NCBI RefSeq assembly: GCF_037975245.1 | Contig: NC_092566.1 | Location: 15,166,001 to 15,230,000 of the forward strand | DNA length: 64,000 bases | Reading direction: 5' to 3' | DNA from: Apostichopus japonicus | Taxonomy: Eukaryota; Echinodermata; Holothuroidea; Aspidochirotida; Stichopodidae | Part shown: one piece after another, positions 36,513 to 49,734 of the stretch | How the letters are laid out: every line of letters starts with the position of its first letter | Position numbering within the stretch: the stretch's first letter is position 1 | Translations under genes and position numbers: made by a program | Notes under the pieces: generated by a model | Databases searched by the model: none | What the model was told of the DNA's origin: nothing | What the model saw: only the letters and a program-made list of their open reading frames with translations

Positions 36513-39122
36513 CTGTTTGTGATATGGTAAAGAAGTAATGTTAAAGATGAATAGAAGAAATGACATCCGGGTATCTGAAAGGGTTCAGTGATATTTTCAT
36601 TTTTTTTTCATTTCATTTCTGTATTCCAGTATAAATTCACAGAGAAACTTATAAATAGGATACAAATATAACAATATACAGAACATCAAAAATACAGGTT
36701 AAGACATATAAAAGTTTATGAGATTAAGATAATAATGAACGATAAAAAACGTTACAAAAGTTATCAAAATTCAAGAAAGGATATAAGAAGCTGTCTTTAC
36801 CAGTTTACAAAAAGGGGCTGCTCTGTAAATAAAACGAGTTCTTAAAAGAGTAAAAATTCTAAAACATTATCGGAAAGCTACAGTAAAGGATCTAAGAAGC
36901 CGTTTTGTACAAAAAGGGCTGCTCTGTAAATAAACGAGTTCTTAAAGAGTATAATTCTAAAACATTGCGTGATAATTGGATTTCTCAAATTATAAGTGTT
37001 TATTGCCCAGAGAAATGAGCTTGGAATGTAGAGGATGTTCGTTAGTAGTTGAATATTTTTGACATGTCTTACAAATTCATTTCCTAGCAGATTCATTGAC
37101 TCTATATATACAAGATTCTCACAATTAAGCCTATGATAAGGACATGGCAGCAAAACCAAAATGAAATTCATCCGTCTGCTGTAAGGAACAGAATTATGGA
37201 TGAACAAATGATACGTTATTGATTTGAGGAACAGATAAATATAACAAGCACCGATTCAACCGTTTTAAGGATCAAGTGGATAATATGACTATAGCATTAA
37301 CAAAACACCACTATACGGCATTCGTTTTAATGAACCTGTTAAAATATGGATGGCCAAAGGACATTTCGTAGAGGTCAAGGAGCTGTGTTAAAATACAAGA
37401 GTATGGACCTTCTGTGTGAAAGTCCTCAGTTTGTGAAATGATAAGAATATGGATGAACAAGGCTCATATATACATTCGTCTTTAGGAAGAAGTGTGTCTT
37501 TGTGCGTTTGTTTTGTATTCTGACCGAGGAGTTGAACAAAAGAATTCCAGGTCCTCGGTTGTGATTTCTAAAGAATCACCACGTCCTCGGAAGAATTCTA
37601 TTGTATGGGGTATTGTTAAGGTTAAGGTACGTGGATTTGAACAATGGAAAATACAATGGGGTCCTAGGTCTGAATGTAATACAAACATGTGTGTGTGTGT
37701 GTGTGATGTCATAAGAATTGGGATACAGAAATGACATATGATTATTGTTAAGGAGCTATGTAAAACTACAAGAGTATATGTCTGAAATCCCTCACTGTGT
37801 GTAATGATAATAATATGGATGAACAACATGTGTGTGTGAGTGTGTGTAAGAAATGACAAGAATATGGATGATTAAATGACATTTCATCTAGCTTAACGAA
37901 CTGATTAAATGGCCTTCTGTATCCATATGAACGCGCAAAGAATTGGCAATTCAAGTTTGTTAAGGAACCGCACGTTAAGAATTGAATATGAATGAATGAA
38001 GGACGGACTCGTTATCCATGTTATACTCTGAGCTGCTACGAAACAGGATATATGGCAAATATAGCGATGACAAAAATGTTTACGTTTTTCTAAACGGACT
38101 TGTGATGAGAAGATGGCCTAAAATTGAGCTTATGTATAGAGGCTTTATACATTCACTTTTATTGTTAAAATTCATATGATTTATAATAGGTCATTCTTCA
38201 AACTGACTACAAGGTTAAACAGAAGGGTAACCAGCCCTCAGTGTATAATATAAGACATTATTGAAGGTCTGTAACAACCAACATCAACTTACTCGATACA
38301 AAAATCAACTCAGTCTGCAAATATGCGTAAACGTGCTGCAGGACTATATAGTTCAACTTCCATTCGTTTGTTTTCTTTGTATTAGACCATGGTTTTGAGG
38401 GTAGATATATCATTATCCCAAGCAGTCAGTGTAAGGAATTGGGATTTTTTTATATTTGAATGATATTGACGTAACAAAATTAATGTAGTTTGTACGGCTT
38501 TCCTTTCTTATTTTCTTTTCCAAAATCGTTCAATTCTTACCTTAGTAAATGTGTGTTGACTTTCAACATTCCTCAGTATTGTCTTGATATGCTCGATATC
38601 CATGATGATTTCTGTATTATATTTCTGTATATCCGGTTTAGCGATGATTTCTGTCTCAGTCAGTCAATGATCACGAAACATGTCAGCTGAAAAGTTGCCA
38701 CCAACAGAAAGACGTCGAGACTTTTTATCCAACTACAGATTGTGTACTTAAGCAATTTTTAATATCTTTTCGATATCGTTATCTGAAATCATTAGATTAG
38801 AGGTCACAGCCTGTCTAAATATCAGAAACAATAACGAAAAACACACACATACACACAAACAAAGCCACAAAAAAAAAACCACACACGCACAGATATAACG
38901 AGTCGCACATATGAATTTACTTAAGGATGAATAAGGAATGATAACAGAATTGTGCCTGCTGCGGTCTTTCTTGTAAACAAAACTGTTTAATTAGAAAATA
39001 TTGTCTTAGAATAGGCCTAAAATAAATAAAAATGAAATATCCCAGCTCAAAATCTAAACGCTCATGATATGAAAATCTACTGGTGCCATGACAAGCCATC
39101 AGCTATTTCATGTGAAAGGGTG
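36513..39122. other. Upstream of kinase B, no gene recognised
   Basis: Expected to contain the missing first exon and promoter of kinase B, but I found no convincing ATG exon ending in a phase-0 donor. It includes two tandem near-repeats around 36800-36960 (aaaaggggctgctctgtaaa) and GT-rich stretches near 37685 and 37830. Confidence 0.4.
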
Positions 39123-39302
39123 CAGTGGCGTAGCTAGAGGTTTTGGCGCCCGGGTGCAAGAGTAGAAAATTGCGCCCACCCCACCCCACCCCCACTACTG
39201 AAAGAAAAATAAATTGCGCACGAAAACTTTTGGTTATATAGTTCGGGCAAGCCGTTACAGCCCCCCTCCACCCTAAATCAAATTGTGCTCCTACGCCTAT
39301 GA
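39123..39302. mobile_element. Fragments of DNA-transposon ends
   Basis: CAGTGGCGTAGCTAG at 39123 resembles a hAT-type end. The right part (gttacagcccccctccaccc to ctcctacgcctatg) is the same family as the element at 13761-14794, in reverse. No matching second end or target duplication found. Confidence 0.45.
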
Positions 39303-39924
39303 TATTTCCACCTTTCGAAATCTACTGCCTTGAAACTGTATACTGAAGTACCCAAAATTTCAGTGACATGTAGTCATTACAGAATACAGAACAGAATAAA
39401 TTTTTTTTTAAAAAAACGGTAGAAATGGACTGAAAAGAAATCACAATCTATAAATTTGCTAATAAAAGCAACTACATTCAGTTCAGATTCTTATATGTAT
39501 CTGGAAAATATTCATGCCTGACGACATACATCAATTTCGTCATGTTTTTCTAAAAAGTGCTTATTTTTTTAAAAATCTCATTGTCCCATTTCAGCGCCCC
39601 CTAAACCCGGCGCCCGTCTAACTTTAAGGGGTTTGGAAACTGACGAGTAAATTGTCCATGGAACGATTGTGGTACGACATTCATTGCCATATAGACACGT
39701 GTTGCTATGGAACATAGGACGGCTTGTGTCTTCCCGACAAGTACTATTGCAAAATACTTCAGGTGTCTTGGCCCAACATAACATGTCAACGCATGTACAA
39801 TATATATATATATTTTTTTATGAAGTATTATAGATTTAGACCAATTTCGTTCAAAGTAACGAAATTTGGCAAGTAAAGGAAGCTCATTTTTTTGTTCATA
39901 AATCATTGATGCAGGAGTAGTTTC

Positions 39925-40110
39925 TAGATGACGATGATGACGAGGATGACGATGATGACGATGATGACGATGGTGACGATGATGATGACGACGACGACGA
40001 AAACGAAAACGACCTACGACGACGATGACGATGGCGATGATGACGACATATCCTCAGGTATCAATTGAATATTTTACAGTTATCAATATGTTAACGCCAT
40101 CGGCGTATAC
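39925..40110. repeat. (GAY)n tract followed by a diverged copy of the array tail
   Basis: Imperfect GAT/GAC triplets (39929-40050) followed by cctcaggtatcaattgaata and a cagttatcaatatg segment. The same order, (GAT)n then this tail, occurs at 48.5, 54.1 and 59.5 kb, so this is a fourth, older copy outside the 5.5 kb units. Confidence 0.6.
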
Positions 40111-40545
40111 ATTAAACCTGGACCGACTACGTCAACGAGGACAACGCACAAAACAACGAACCAACAATGCAGGATCATGTGACGTTTTTCCTTGTAGCCC
40201 TCAAATCTTGACACGATCCACTGTGTGCACGTGTATGTACCTGTACATACACAAGCATAGCATAGGCAAGAACCTCCCAATTCAGCATCAAAAGTGCAAC
40301 ACCCAGCCAATGAGAAGCGAGGTATTCAAACAATGGCCTTTACCGCACTGGGAAAAAAAATTCGCGCCCCGGATGGGTTGTCATCCTGAAAAGATGCCCG
40401 AACTATAGAATGTCTCGTATGTTTCTGAGAAAACTGATCTGAGACGTTGGGCGCTTTGATATTATGTTTATTATATATTGAGTGTACTTTGCATCTTTTC
40501 CATTTGTATTAATACTAGAAGACATTGAATGTTGTTTGCACTTTA

Positions 40546-41882
40546 CAGGGGCGTATCCAGGGGGGCGCAACAGGCGCGCGCCCCCCCTATTGGCCGTCAC
40601 CAAAAAAAAAAAAAGTTTAGCAAAAAAAAAAAAAAAAAAATTGATGACGACCTTTATGTGAGATGTCGGTGATCGCTCAACCCCCCCCCCCCCCTCCCGT
40701 ATGCTTTATTTTTTGTTTGCCAAAAAAAGGTTCTGGCGAAGTTCGGCGGCATAATAGTTTTAGAAACATAGATGGTAATTGTGTTTGTATTATCACTATA
40801 AACACTAAATGACATGCCAGCCATACTAAATTGTGCATTTTGTGTCCATATTTACTGGAAATGTTGCTTATTATTAAGGTCGAAAAATGGATCACATATG
40901 GCCATGGGCGGCGATCCTGGGTGGAGGGGGATATATCCCCCCATGAAAATGGGTGGAGGGGATGTAATGCACCATATCACCCCCCCCCACCAAATGCCAG
41001 GGATAAGAATATTTTCATGCCTACATTTATGCATCTTCGTTAATGTACGGCTCTTTTTTAGCTTCATTTCTCGCCTACCATAAACGCAGTGCGATCTTTT
41101 CAAATAAAGCGTCTTTATAAAGCAAAAATAGTTGACTGTAGGCTTCATTGGCCCTATAACAACAAAATGTATTATTGCGCCCACGGTATTGATATAGTAC
41201 ATATATTCACCCTCATAGTATTCATATAGGCCCTATAGTAGGCCTACACACGTACATGTTCCCTCGAACAGCTGAGAATCTCATGTAACCAGGGTAATGC
41301 TTAATACACGTTTCACCTGGATGCCCTAGCAATCGGTACCTAGGAATGTAACTATGTGTAATTGTGTATTGCATGTGTATAGGCCTATAATAGCCTGCAT
41401 GAGGCCATTTTCTTCATCGAATAATATAACAGAGCTCTCGAACATTCTAACGTTGCGCCTGAAACAAGATTGACAGGGGCAATTTTCCCAAAATAACACC
41501 CGAAATTTAAAAAAAAGTATTTTGGATCCTGATTATGAGATATTTCGGACATGACATCCCTATTTTAAAGTTGGGTATATGCCGCTTGGAAACCTCGGGA
41601 AGTGCCGTTTCCGGCCATCTAGAGGGTTTGTTAATCCCAAAATTTTCTTGTACGCTTCGCGCCAACTCATGGTGGCGCTACGCTTAGATAGTTAACAAGG
41701 TCATATCCCCCCCCCCCTTACTCGGAAGTACGGATCGCCGCCCATGCATATGACACCATTTTGCATTTCAACCCTTCTTTGAAAGCAAACATTGTACACC
41801 CCTCCCCTTAGACCCATCCCCCAGGACGGCGATCATTCATGCCTGGCGCCCCCCCTATTGGAAAATCCTGGATACGCCCCTG
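40546..41882. mobile_element. Non-autonomous DNA transposon, 1.34 kb
   Basis: Ends CAGGGGCGTATCCAGG and CCTGGATACGCCCCTG, 16 bp of perfect inverted repeat. Flanked by a 5-bp duplication CTTTA (40541-40545 and 41883-41887). Homopolymer A and C tracts lie inside the left end. The conserved module is present on the minus strand near 41575-41697. The 5-bp duplication separates it from the 8-bp elements. No transposase. Confidence 0.8.
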
Positions 41883-41959
41883 CTTTAGGTTAAATGTTAT
41901 TCAAAAATTCTGTATAACAATACAACAACAAAATTCTCAGAGGGTTGTGAACGGGGAGC

Positions 41960-42765
41960 AGAGATGAAGGAGATAGAGAGGGGGGGGGGGGGCGCCGGGG
42001 AATTACGACTAAGGCGGGAGGGTTAAGTAATTTGAGAAAGAGGAACGGAGAGGACCGAGGGGAATATGAGAAGATTGGTGGGTGAGTCCGGGTAGCTATA
42101 GGTAAGGGGAGGTAGGGAGGGAAGGGAGAAGAGGGTAGCAACGGAAGGATGGAAGAGTTCAAGATGTCTCGTGTACTTGCGGTGAAAGATGTAGTTGTTT
42201 TCCTGCAGAGTAAAGAGGTACAGCAATTACAGTTCTTGTCTATGGGGACACGCCACTGTCGGATTGAATCGTTAAACTCTTCCAGATATTTCATAGTATC
42301 CTTTCTGTTGATAAATTATTGGGTCTTATATTGGAATTGTCTGGCCTGAAACAGTGGCGTCGGTAACTAGGACACGGGCCCCATTTTTGAAAACTTTATT
42401 TGTGGTTAAATATGTATTAAAAACATTTTCACCGGCCCATCTAATTGCGCTCGGTCCCCGGGTCTTTAACCCCCCCCCCCTCCCCTGACAAAGATTCCCT
42501 CTCCCTCGTCTTGGTCCTGAAAGGTGTTTAACATCACGATGCTGACAATATAGGTACACATATACTCATCTTGATTTGCTCACCGAAAAGAGATCGTGCT
42601 TTCTTTATTTTCTGATTATTTATTCCTAAAAAGTCAATCCACCACCATTACTTGAAATCGAAACAATACTAAAGTACATGGGAAATATTTCCCTTGATAG
42701 GATGGGTGTCTATAGACTAAACATCGGTCAGTTTGGGTCAGATACAAGCTTCTTTCCCGCAGTAT
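41960..42765. other. G/C-tract-rich intergenic sequence, no gene
   Basis: Purine-rich on the plus strand (41940-42160) with poly-G at 41981. CAGTGGCGTCGG at 42352 is a possible transposon end, followed by a poly-C run at 42472. Nothing codes here by splice or domain evidence. Confidence 0.4.
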
Positions 42766-43547
42766 TCATTTACCAAAGAGACTCATTGCACCTAAAGCAG
42801 CTTTCCCCAGGGAGCCATACCAGCTTCTCTCTTCAGGTGTTAGCTCGTCGTATCCCTCGGGCAGTCGCTCCCCTTCTTCGGCCAACACTCTCGCTTTTAA
42901 CTTCTCTGCAACGTGTGTAGCAACATGTTTACCGACACTGTGTAAGAGAGCATGCCAGTCAAAACGCTCCGCTGGAGATAACTCAGCCATTTTCTTCTCG
43001 AAGTCATCTAGCATGGCATTCTCTCTGTTATCATGTATGAGTTGTCTTTCCTCTCTCTGTTTTGGCTGATTCTTGTTGTCGGCTAGAGCACCACGGTGAT
43101 GATGATGGAGCAGTTTATGAAACAATCTGTGGCCGCGGCGACTAAGGGCATCCGCGTCAAGAATTTCGTCCTCGATGGAAGCGGCTTTAATAAGTAAATA
43201 AATAAGAATGGTGGTGTATAATGTGGATTGCTTATGATTTGGTGGACATTTTTGCTTTTTTTTCAGGATGATCTAGTCAGAATAGTCTTGATATCTTATA
43301 GTACGAGAAAGTAAACACAATTTTGTATTTTCCCTTTTTTTTTAATTCTTTGGACATAATTCAGTCATACAGTTTGTTAACGTCTGAAACAAGACTTTAA
43401 CAATCCAGTTAGGATGATTTCAGCGCCACAGATCAGACCAATTTGTCAAAGATTGCTTTCGGCAGAATTAAGTCTTGACATTTTATAGTCCATGAATAGA
43501 TATAATATGTTGGTGCAGATGTTTATGCAGCGCGTCTGGTTTGCAAG

Positions 43548-43611
<64 letters not shown>

Positions 43612-43682
43612 TCATAATAATAATAACAATAATAATAATAATCATAATGATAATAATAATAATAATAATCATAATGATGATG

Positions 43683-43721
<39 letters not shown>

Positions 43722-46700
43722 GGTTATTTATTTCTATATTTCGCATTATACCGACGGTCTCGCTGCGCTTTATAAGAAACAAAATGAGTACAAAAATACA
43801 GCATGGTAGAACCAAAACTTAAACATTTACCAAATGGATCGAAAAATTACAAGGTTCAATGAGGGTAGCACGTGAATAAGTGAGTTTTTCATACACTTTA
43901 TAAATTGTCTATGGTAGGGGCATTCCTAATGTGGGTGGGGAGAGTGTTCCAGAGTTTTGGGGTCCGAAAATTGAAAAGAACGCTCACCGTAGGTCTTAGT
44001 TTTCACTTTAGGTGGCTTTAGGAGAATAGTACTGTTAAATCTGAGTGTGCTAGTTGGGATTTGTAAGGTGAGTAAGTTGGAAATATAGTTTGGAGCAAAC
44101 CAAGGATGGCTTTGTAAATGAGGGAGAGAAGTTTGTACTTTATTCGTTAAGAAACCGGAAGCCAGTGAAGTTGGTGGAGAATAGGTTTACTGTGGGATCT
44201 GTTATCTGTGAGGGTAACTAATATAAGGGCGGTGTTTTGAATGCTCTGAAACTTAGAAATTTAGTTTAAGCAGGAAGACTATATAAAAGTCTGCCACAAC
44301 AGTCAAGTATGGATGGTACAGAGGCATGGATAAGTGTCTCAGTCGACTTGTGATCCGGATATTTGCGAATTTGTCTAATTTGTCTGATAGGATGTGAGGA
44401 AGAGAAGCAGATTATATTTACATGAGGAACCAAATGGGCCACCAATGTGAGTGTAAAATAACACCCATATCTTTAACAGCGGGAACGGGAGATATACAAG
44501 AACCGCTAATCTTAACGGAAGTTACAGGGGTGGCATAGTCACCTTTAACTGTGTTAACTTCTCTGGACTGCTCCTTTAATGTCTAAATTGAAAAGTTGGC
44601 CCCTCAATGCATGCTCTAATGTTATCATTCAGTCATTGTTAATACATTGTTTTATAAATTCTAGTAACTGCTCCAAAGAAAAATATATCATTTTACCTTT
44701 ATGTAAACAACCAAGCACTTTTGGATGATATTCAATAGCATTTGTCACTGAAAAATTGGCAAAATTGAAAAACAAATCTGACATAATTATGTAACCATGT
44801 AAGGATAAACCTCAGCCCGTTGAGTTTTTTTGTTGCATCTAAGGACACAATGGTCTGAGTATTACTAACTATAGTCAGTCAAAAAGATCATTTTACAAGT
44901 ATTATTGAAATACAAACTGGACGTATCGCAGTGTAAGACAAAATCATTGAAGCAACAGGTCCCATCTAAGGGTAAAACTTGCCAAGGTTGTAAACGGCAT
45001 CTGATTTGGAGATCACAAATGATTGTTCATCCAAAAGTGAACTTGAAGCAACCAGGCTGACAAGTCTGGTATCGAAGGAGCACATTGACTAATTTTGTTC
45101 TTTATTTTTCTTCTCCAAAATTTCAATCCAACATTTTACTTCAACGTTGGATGGATGGATCTAAATATGAACACATAAAATAGGGATTCCAAATAAAAAA
45201 GGCGATTACTAAAGTTTTGTATAACTTCACATCTCCTTTTATAGGCCCTATAGGTTAAAATGAGAATATCCAATCCAATCCAAGGTCATAACAATAAAGC
45301 GAGAACTTGAATACCGCGAAAAATATACAGTACTTTGCGGGCGGAGTGCAACTATGGCATGGCAGCTGTTTGCTTCAAGTTTACTGCTGTTAACATCACA
45401 TCATCTGTGACAATCTCTACGATCAATATGTCGAATAAGCTACGCTATATACAAATTGTATACCACAGATTTGACCAGGATGCTTAGAATTTTGTTTCTC
45501 TTTCGTCTGTCAATAATGAATTTTTCCCTATAGCTATATATCCTTTTAAAGCAAAATGTATCAACGTGATTTGATACGCTGGTTTATCACAAGTTAAACA
45601 CCTCATAAAAAGCACAAAATCTTCCAAGTTCACTTTTTTTTTATTCCCCACATCTTACCCCGTACCCCCCGAATCCCATATAACTGTTATAACCCCCTTA
45701 TTTCTCCACACCTTTCTGTCTTTGTCCTTTTCTAATTTATTCTCTACCCTCTTCCCTTAATCCTCTCTTTGTCCCTCGGCAGTTTATCTCCTACCTCTCC
45801 TCTTCCCCTGTTGGTCTCTTTCTCTTCTCCATCCCTTGTCTACTAATCCTCTTACATCTATCTCTTTGTGTTCACCTTGCTCATTCGTGAATTTGTCCCT
45901 TCTGTTACTGTGACTTGTCATTTAGCCTCTGAAGAAGATCCTGCTAGGACCGAAATATCAGGCCAACTTACTTTTACACACTCTCTTCCACAGGCTCTTT
46001 TGTGGATAAGCAGTTTGCTAAAAGTTTTATTTTATTTTTGGTACAAAACATGTCAACTTCAAATGTTGTTATTTCGAAAATGATATGTTGAAAATGAATT
46101 CAACACTGTGGATGCTTAGAAAATATGTTCCTCGCTCACCGGTCAATTTGTTTGTAACAAGGATCATTCTTTTCAAATTTCTGCCTAAAATTAAGTTGTT
46201 CTTGACAACGTGTTCTGAACTGACAACACTGGTCTATGGCATATGATTTTATCTTTGAGCTATCTATAAAGTTAAGCCGAGATTTCTGACACTTTGTTCA
46301 GCTTGCAAACATTTACGAACCACTCCTTCCTCCACCACCCCAGAGGAAAATTAAGGTATAAAGAAATTTCAGTTAAGTACAAAGAAAAAGATTATTAAAA
46401 AAAAAAAATTGAAATCGGCATATTTGAAGTATCGGTAAAGTAAAAAGAAAAATGAAAAAAAAAGACACGAACAAGTGATCTCAGCATAACAAATCATGTC
46501 CACCACCAACTGAGCTCTGAAGCTCTTGGTTGGTGGTGATCCCTAATTTTTCATTTGCTGACGGTATATCGGTGAGACGCCACATCACTTTTGTATTTGT
46601 GTATGTTAGATCCTCCTGCAAGCAGGAACTCGCGAAGAAGCCTCATTGGCTTATCAAAGCCGCAAGCTGACCGAAGTCAGTCTCTTTGCACTTCGGTGCA

Positions 46701-47104
46701 TTCGGTGCACCTTGCACTTCGGTGAAACCATGAAGGGATCAGAACCCTCCTCGCATTGGATGCAAGTAAGACATTGTCAGAAAGGGCGTTCAATTAAAAT
46801 GATTCGATTAATTTCGGTTATAATACCAGTACACTATATAATCGCCTTAAAACATGTACGTAAACAGGCCTTCTAAAAAAAAAAAAAACATGTATACAAC
46901 TGACCTCTAACAAACATCAACAAGCACTTGCAAATAAATGATGGTCTTATACTCTAAATGCAGAAATATGGAAGATACAATATTCAAAATGGACAACTTT
47001 CGACGGAAGAAAAATAAATAAAATAAAAAAATAAGCATCTTACCGAAAGTTTTGACCGAGCAAACGATGAAGGCAAAGGCCAACAAACATCGAAGAAGCG
47101 CCAT
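42766..47104 (-). CDS. Histidine-rich amphipathic peptide precursor, copy 1 (complete, two exons; putative antimicrobial peptide)
   Basis: Exon 1 47104-47044 encodes a 20-residue signal peptide (MALLRCLLAFAFIVCSVKTF) and ends in phase 1 at G|GTAAG. Exon 2 43184-42766 starts after TTAAAG and ends in TGA. Predicted 159 residues, no cysteine after the signal. Order: short acidic pro-segment, Arg-Arg, a His-rich basic stretch (GHRLFHKLLHHHHRG), acidic linker, a second helix (FDWHALLHSVGKHVATHV), a YDELTPEER linker, and a C-terminal helix SWYGSLGKAALGAMSLFGK. The final Gly-Lys fits C-terminal amidation after carboxypeptidase trimming. Basic amphipathic helices separated by acidic spacers are typical of antimicrobial-peptide precursors; function is inferred. 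A TATA box lies ~100 bases upstream. Homologous to the three tandem copies to the right. Confidence 0.75.
43548..43720. repeat. (AAT)n microsatellite
   Basis: Trinucleotide tract with CAT and GAT interruptions, in the single intron of peptide copy 1. Reads as poly-Asn, not coding. Confidence 0.95.
43860..44620. repeat. Probable old transposon remnant
   Basis: Purine-rich, non-coding stretch (for example gtgttccagagttttggggt, gaaaccggaagccagtgaag) of a style common in degraded interspersed repeats, although no second copy lies in this window. Class unknown. Intronic in peptide copy 1. Confidence 0.3.
45640..46080 (+). mobile_element. Possible retroelement 3' region with hammerhead-like fold
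   Basis: A pyrimidine-rich run (45650-45890) is followed at 45924-45964 by a compact stem structure: outer GCCT/AGGC, CTGAAGA, inner stem ATCCT-gct-AGGA and CGAAA. This resembles the hammerhead motif order CUGANGA-stem-GAAA found in some Penelope-like retroelements, but the usual U in CUGAUGA is A here. No reverse transcriptase frame is seen. Confidence 0.35.
46605..46690 (-). mobile_element. SINE family 1, 3' fragment
   Basis: agatcctcctgcaagcagga through accgaagtcagtctctt matches the 3' body of the SINEs at 1521, 10490 and 35952. The tRNA head is missing. Intronic in peptide copy 1. Confidence 0.75.
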
Positions 47105-47200
47105 GTTTCGTTTTCGACTAATTTAACTTCTAGACTTTCTGGAATGTTGAAAAGCGTCGGCAAAAAGAAGATTGAGGAGGACAGGAAACAAACATTGCTT

Positions 47201-47206
47201 TTTATA
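47201..47206 (-). promoter_or_regulatory. TATA box of peptide copy 1
   Basis: On the minus strand, TATAAAAAG lies about 97 bases upstream of the signal-peptide ATG (47104), which places transcription start near 47175 and leaves a ~70-base 5' leader. A canonical TATA box fits an inducible secreted-peptide gene. Confidence 0.6.
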
Positions 47207-47299
47207 GAAAAAAAATACAGAAATTGGAAAGACTAATTTATTAGAATATCTTTGTCGAAAAAAGGAGGGTAAAGTAAATCATGTGTTGTTGTCATTTTC

Positions 47300-48290
47300 C
47301 GATCAGAATATAAATTATATTATAGTGTATGAGTTTTTGATTTAAAGTGCCCTTCATGCCAGGTTAATGATGAAACGTTTCAAGCGACTCGAATTGCATA
47401 GCACGTCATTGGAAATCATGACCTTCGAATACGTTACCATATAGCCTCTAATACATGATTAACATATTATATATAATTTAGTTTTCTTTTTTTAATACTG
47501 AGAACAAAAACATCTACAGTTGTCGGTTCCTCAATTGTTTTCTAAAATTATTTTAAAGTTTCTCAAAAAAGAGAGAAAAGGGTCAGTTTCATTCAATCGA
47601 CGGAGCATTCATTCAGAGACCGTGTAAAATAAAACGTATATGTATGCCAACGATTTTGCCACCGATCACGAAGTTGCTGCCGGAGCCTGAGAAACTCCAC
47701 CGGCGGTCATACGATAGCTTAAGATGCCCTCACGAATGGCCCGATGTTTTAACGGTCAGAGCCGAATTTGAACATTTCCTTTATCGTGTGTCCATCTGGT
47801 GTCAATTTCGGGACAGTGTGACGCAGGCATTAATACATATTTTCCAGCATTTATATTATATCTTTCCTACTTCTTTATTACATTTGATCTACCTGTGACA
47901 TCCTCACGGAGGTCAGTAGCATTAAGTAAGCATATGCTAAGTATTAATACTGTGTACCTCACGCAAATTCAACAGTGACTATACAACATTATAAACCCTG
48001 ACGGAGGTACATGGTACCATCGTTCATTTGGCATGTCGGCACGGCGCAGCTTTCCCGGCCTGAGTATTCGTTTCGTAGTAAATTCATACCCAAAAACAGA
48101 TATAGTTCCATCTTGCCAAGTATGCACTACAAAGGGTGGGGGAGGGGGTACTCCCGGTATTAATAACATTTACCCTGACCCAGTCCTTGCCAGACATACA
48201 TCAACACTTAGTTTAAGCAACAAACGTGGAAATATTTTGTCTTGAAAAGTAACCGAGTAAACGAGGACTCAATTGGAATCGAGATCGGAT
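47300..48290. other. Gene-free spacer
   Basis: No exon supported. An 84-residue plus-strand frame at 47644-47898 has no splice, domain or repeat support. The segment ends where the first 5.5 kb unit begins. Confidence 0.4.
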
Positions 48291-48483
48291 AAAGTGGACT
48301 CGATGTTTCGGGTTGTGGTGTGTGGCCTAGAATACAACCAGTGTATGCCCATACAAAAATCGAGGCCCACCTGAACATATAATCCTCTTCTCGACCGATT
48401 TCATCTCGTGTATATGACATAAAACAAATTCAGTTCCATCATTGTTATACCACATCTCACACTTAAATTAATTTTTAATAATA

Positions 48484-48610
<127 letters not shown>

Positions 48611-49734
48611 TGGTGAAATCTCCTCGGGTATCTATTGAATATTTTACAGTTATCAATATGTGAAAGGCCATCGTACTTCCTTCTAGATTTTAGATATATA
48701 AAATTATAAATGAATCATGACCCTTCACGACGGATTTATTATTTGGTGAAGCATCCACCAGGAAGGAAATAATTACATCCCGTGTATACCTCTAACTTTG
48801 TCAAATGTCAAGTGAAGCTTTGGTATATTTCAGAATATACTGAAGTACTATAAATTAGTTAGCCAAGGGGAAAGGACATGTTTTTACCTCTACTTACGGA
48901 TAACCTTACACTTTGTGATAATTTATTGTACAGCAATTTGACCGTGACCATATTTTATCTTACATCACATGATAATATATCTTTAATTCAATATGCTAAA
49001 TGTTAATCAAGAATAAATTAATAGCCAGCATATAGTTGCATTTTGAAGCGAATCAATTTCCTTCATTTACCAAATTAATCACCTTTTCTGTGATGTAAAA
49101 GTGCAAAGATTGTATCTAGTTTACAAGCAAGATCTTGTATGAGCTGCATTTGGGAAGTATTTGGTATAAAAACTTCATCATACACTTTAAATATTTTAAG
49201 GATTTGAACCTAGAACAACTTTAAGTCTTGTAACGATAATCATGAAAAAAAAAAACGACATTTACTTCTAAATGTCGCTTTTTAGCCATTCTTACGCAAA
49301 CTAAATATTGTGACTTGCTACATTTAATTATAGACTCAATATAATGATTGCAGGTCCAAGCAACAACATGTACCGTTTGATTTGTTCATTTCCATTTATT
49401 TCGTCCTCCAAAGGGAGCGAAAATTGTTGTGGCTGTTTCTTGTGACATCTCGTGCAAGACTTCGCCAACAAAGATGTTCCAAAACTCCATATCTCTGCTC
49501 TAACCGATGTCAACATTTCTAATTGCTCGGTAACAATTTTATTATCATCCTGTTTGTACAGTCTTTGATTTTCTGATTACAATTTTGGTGGAGTCATAAT
49601 TGACCTTATTCTTAAATGGCTATGCTAAAAGTCACACTGATACGTCATAAGGGAACTACCCATTGGTTATTCATTTGCCTCTGTTACCGTCGGTGTAAGG
49701 GTAGGTTAAGTGGTTTTGAACACTGGAATAAATT

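Noticed and set aside
47644..47898. 84-residue plus-strand open frame
   Set aside because: No domain, no splice evidence and no copy elsewhere; could be chance.
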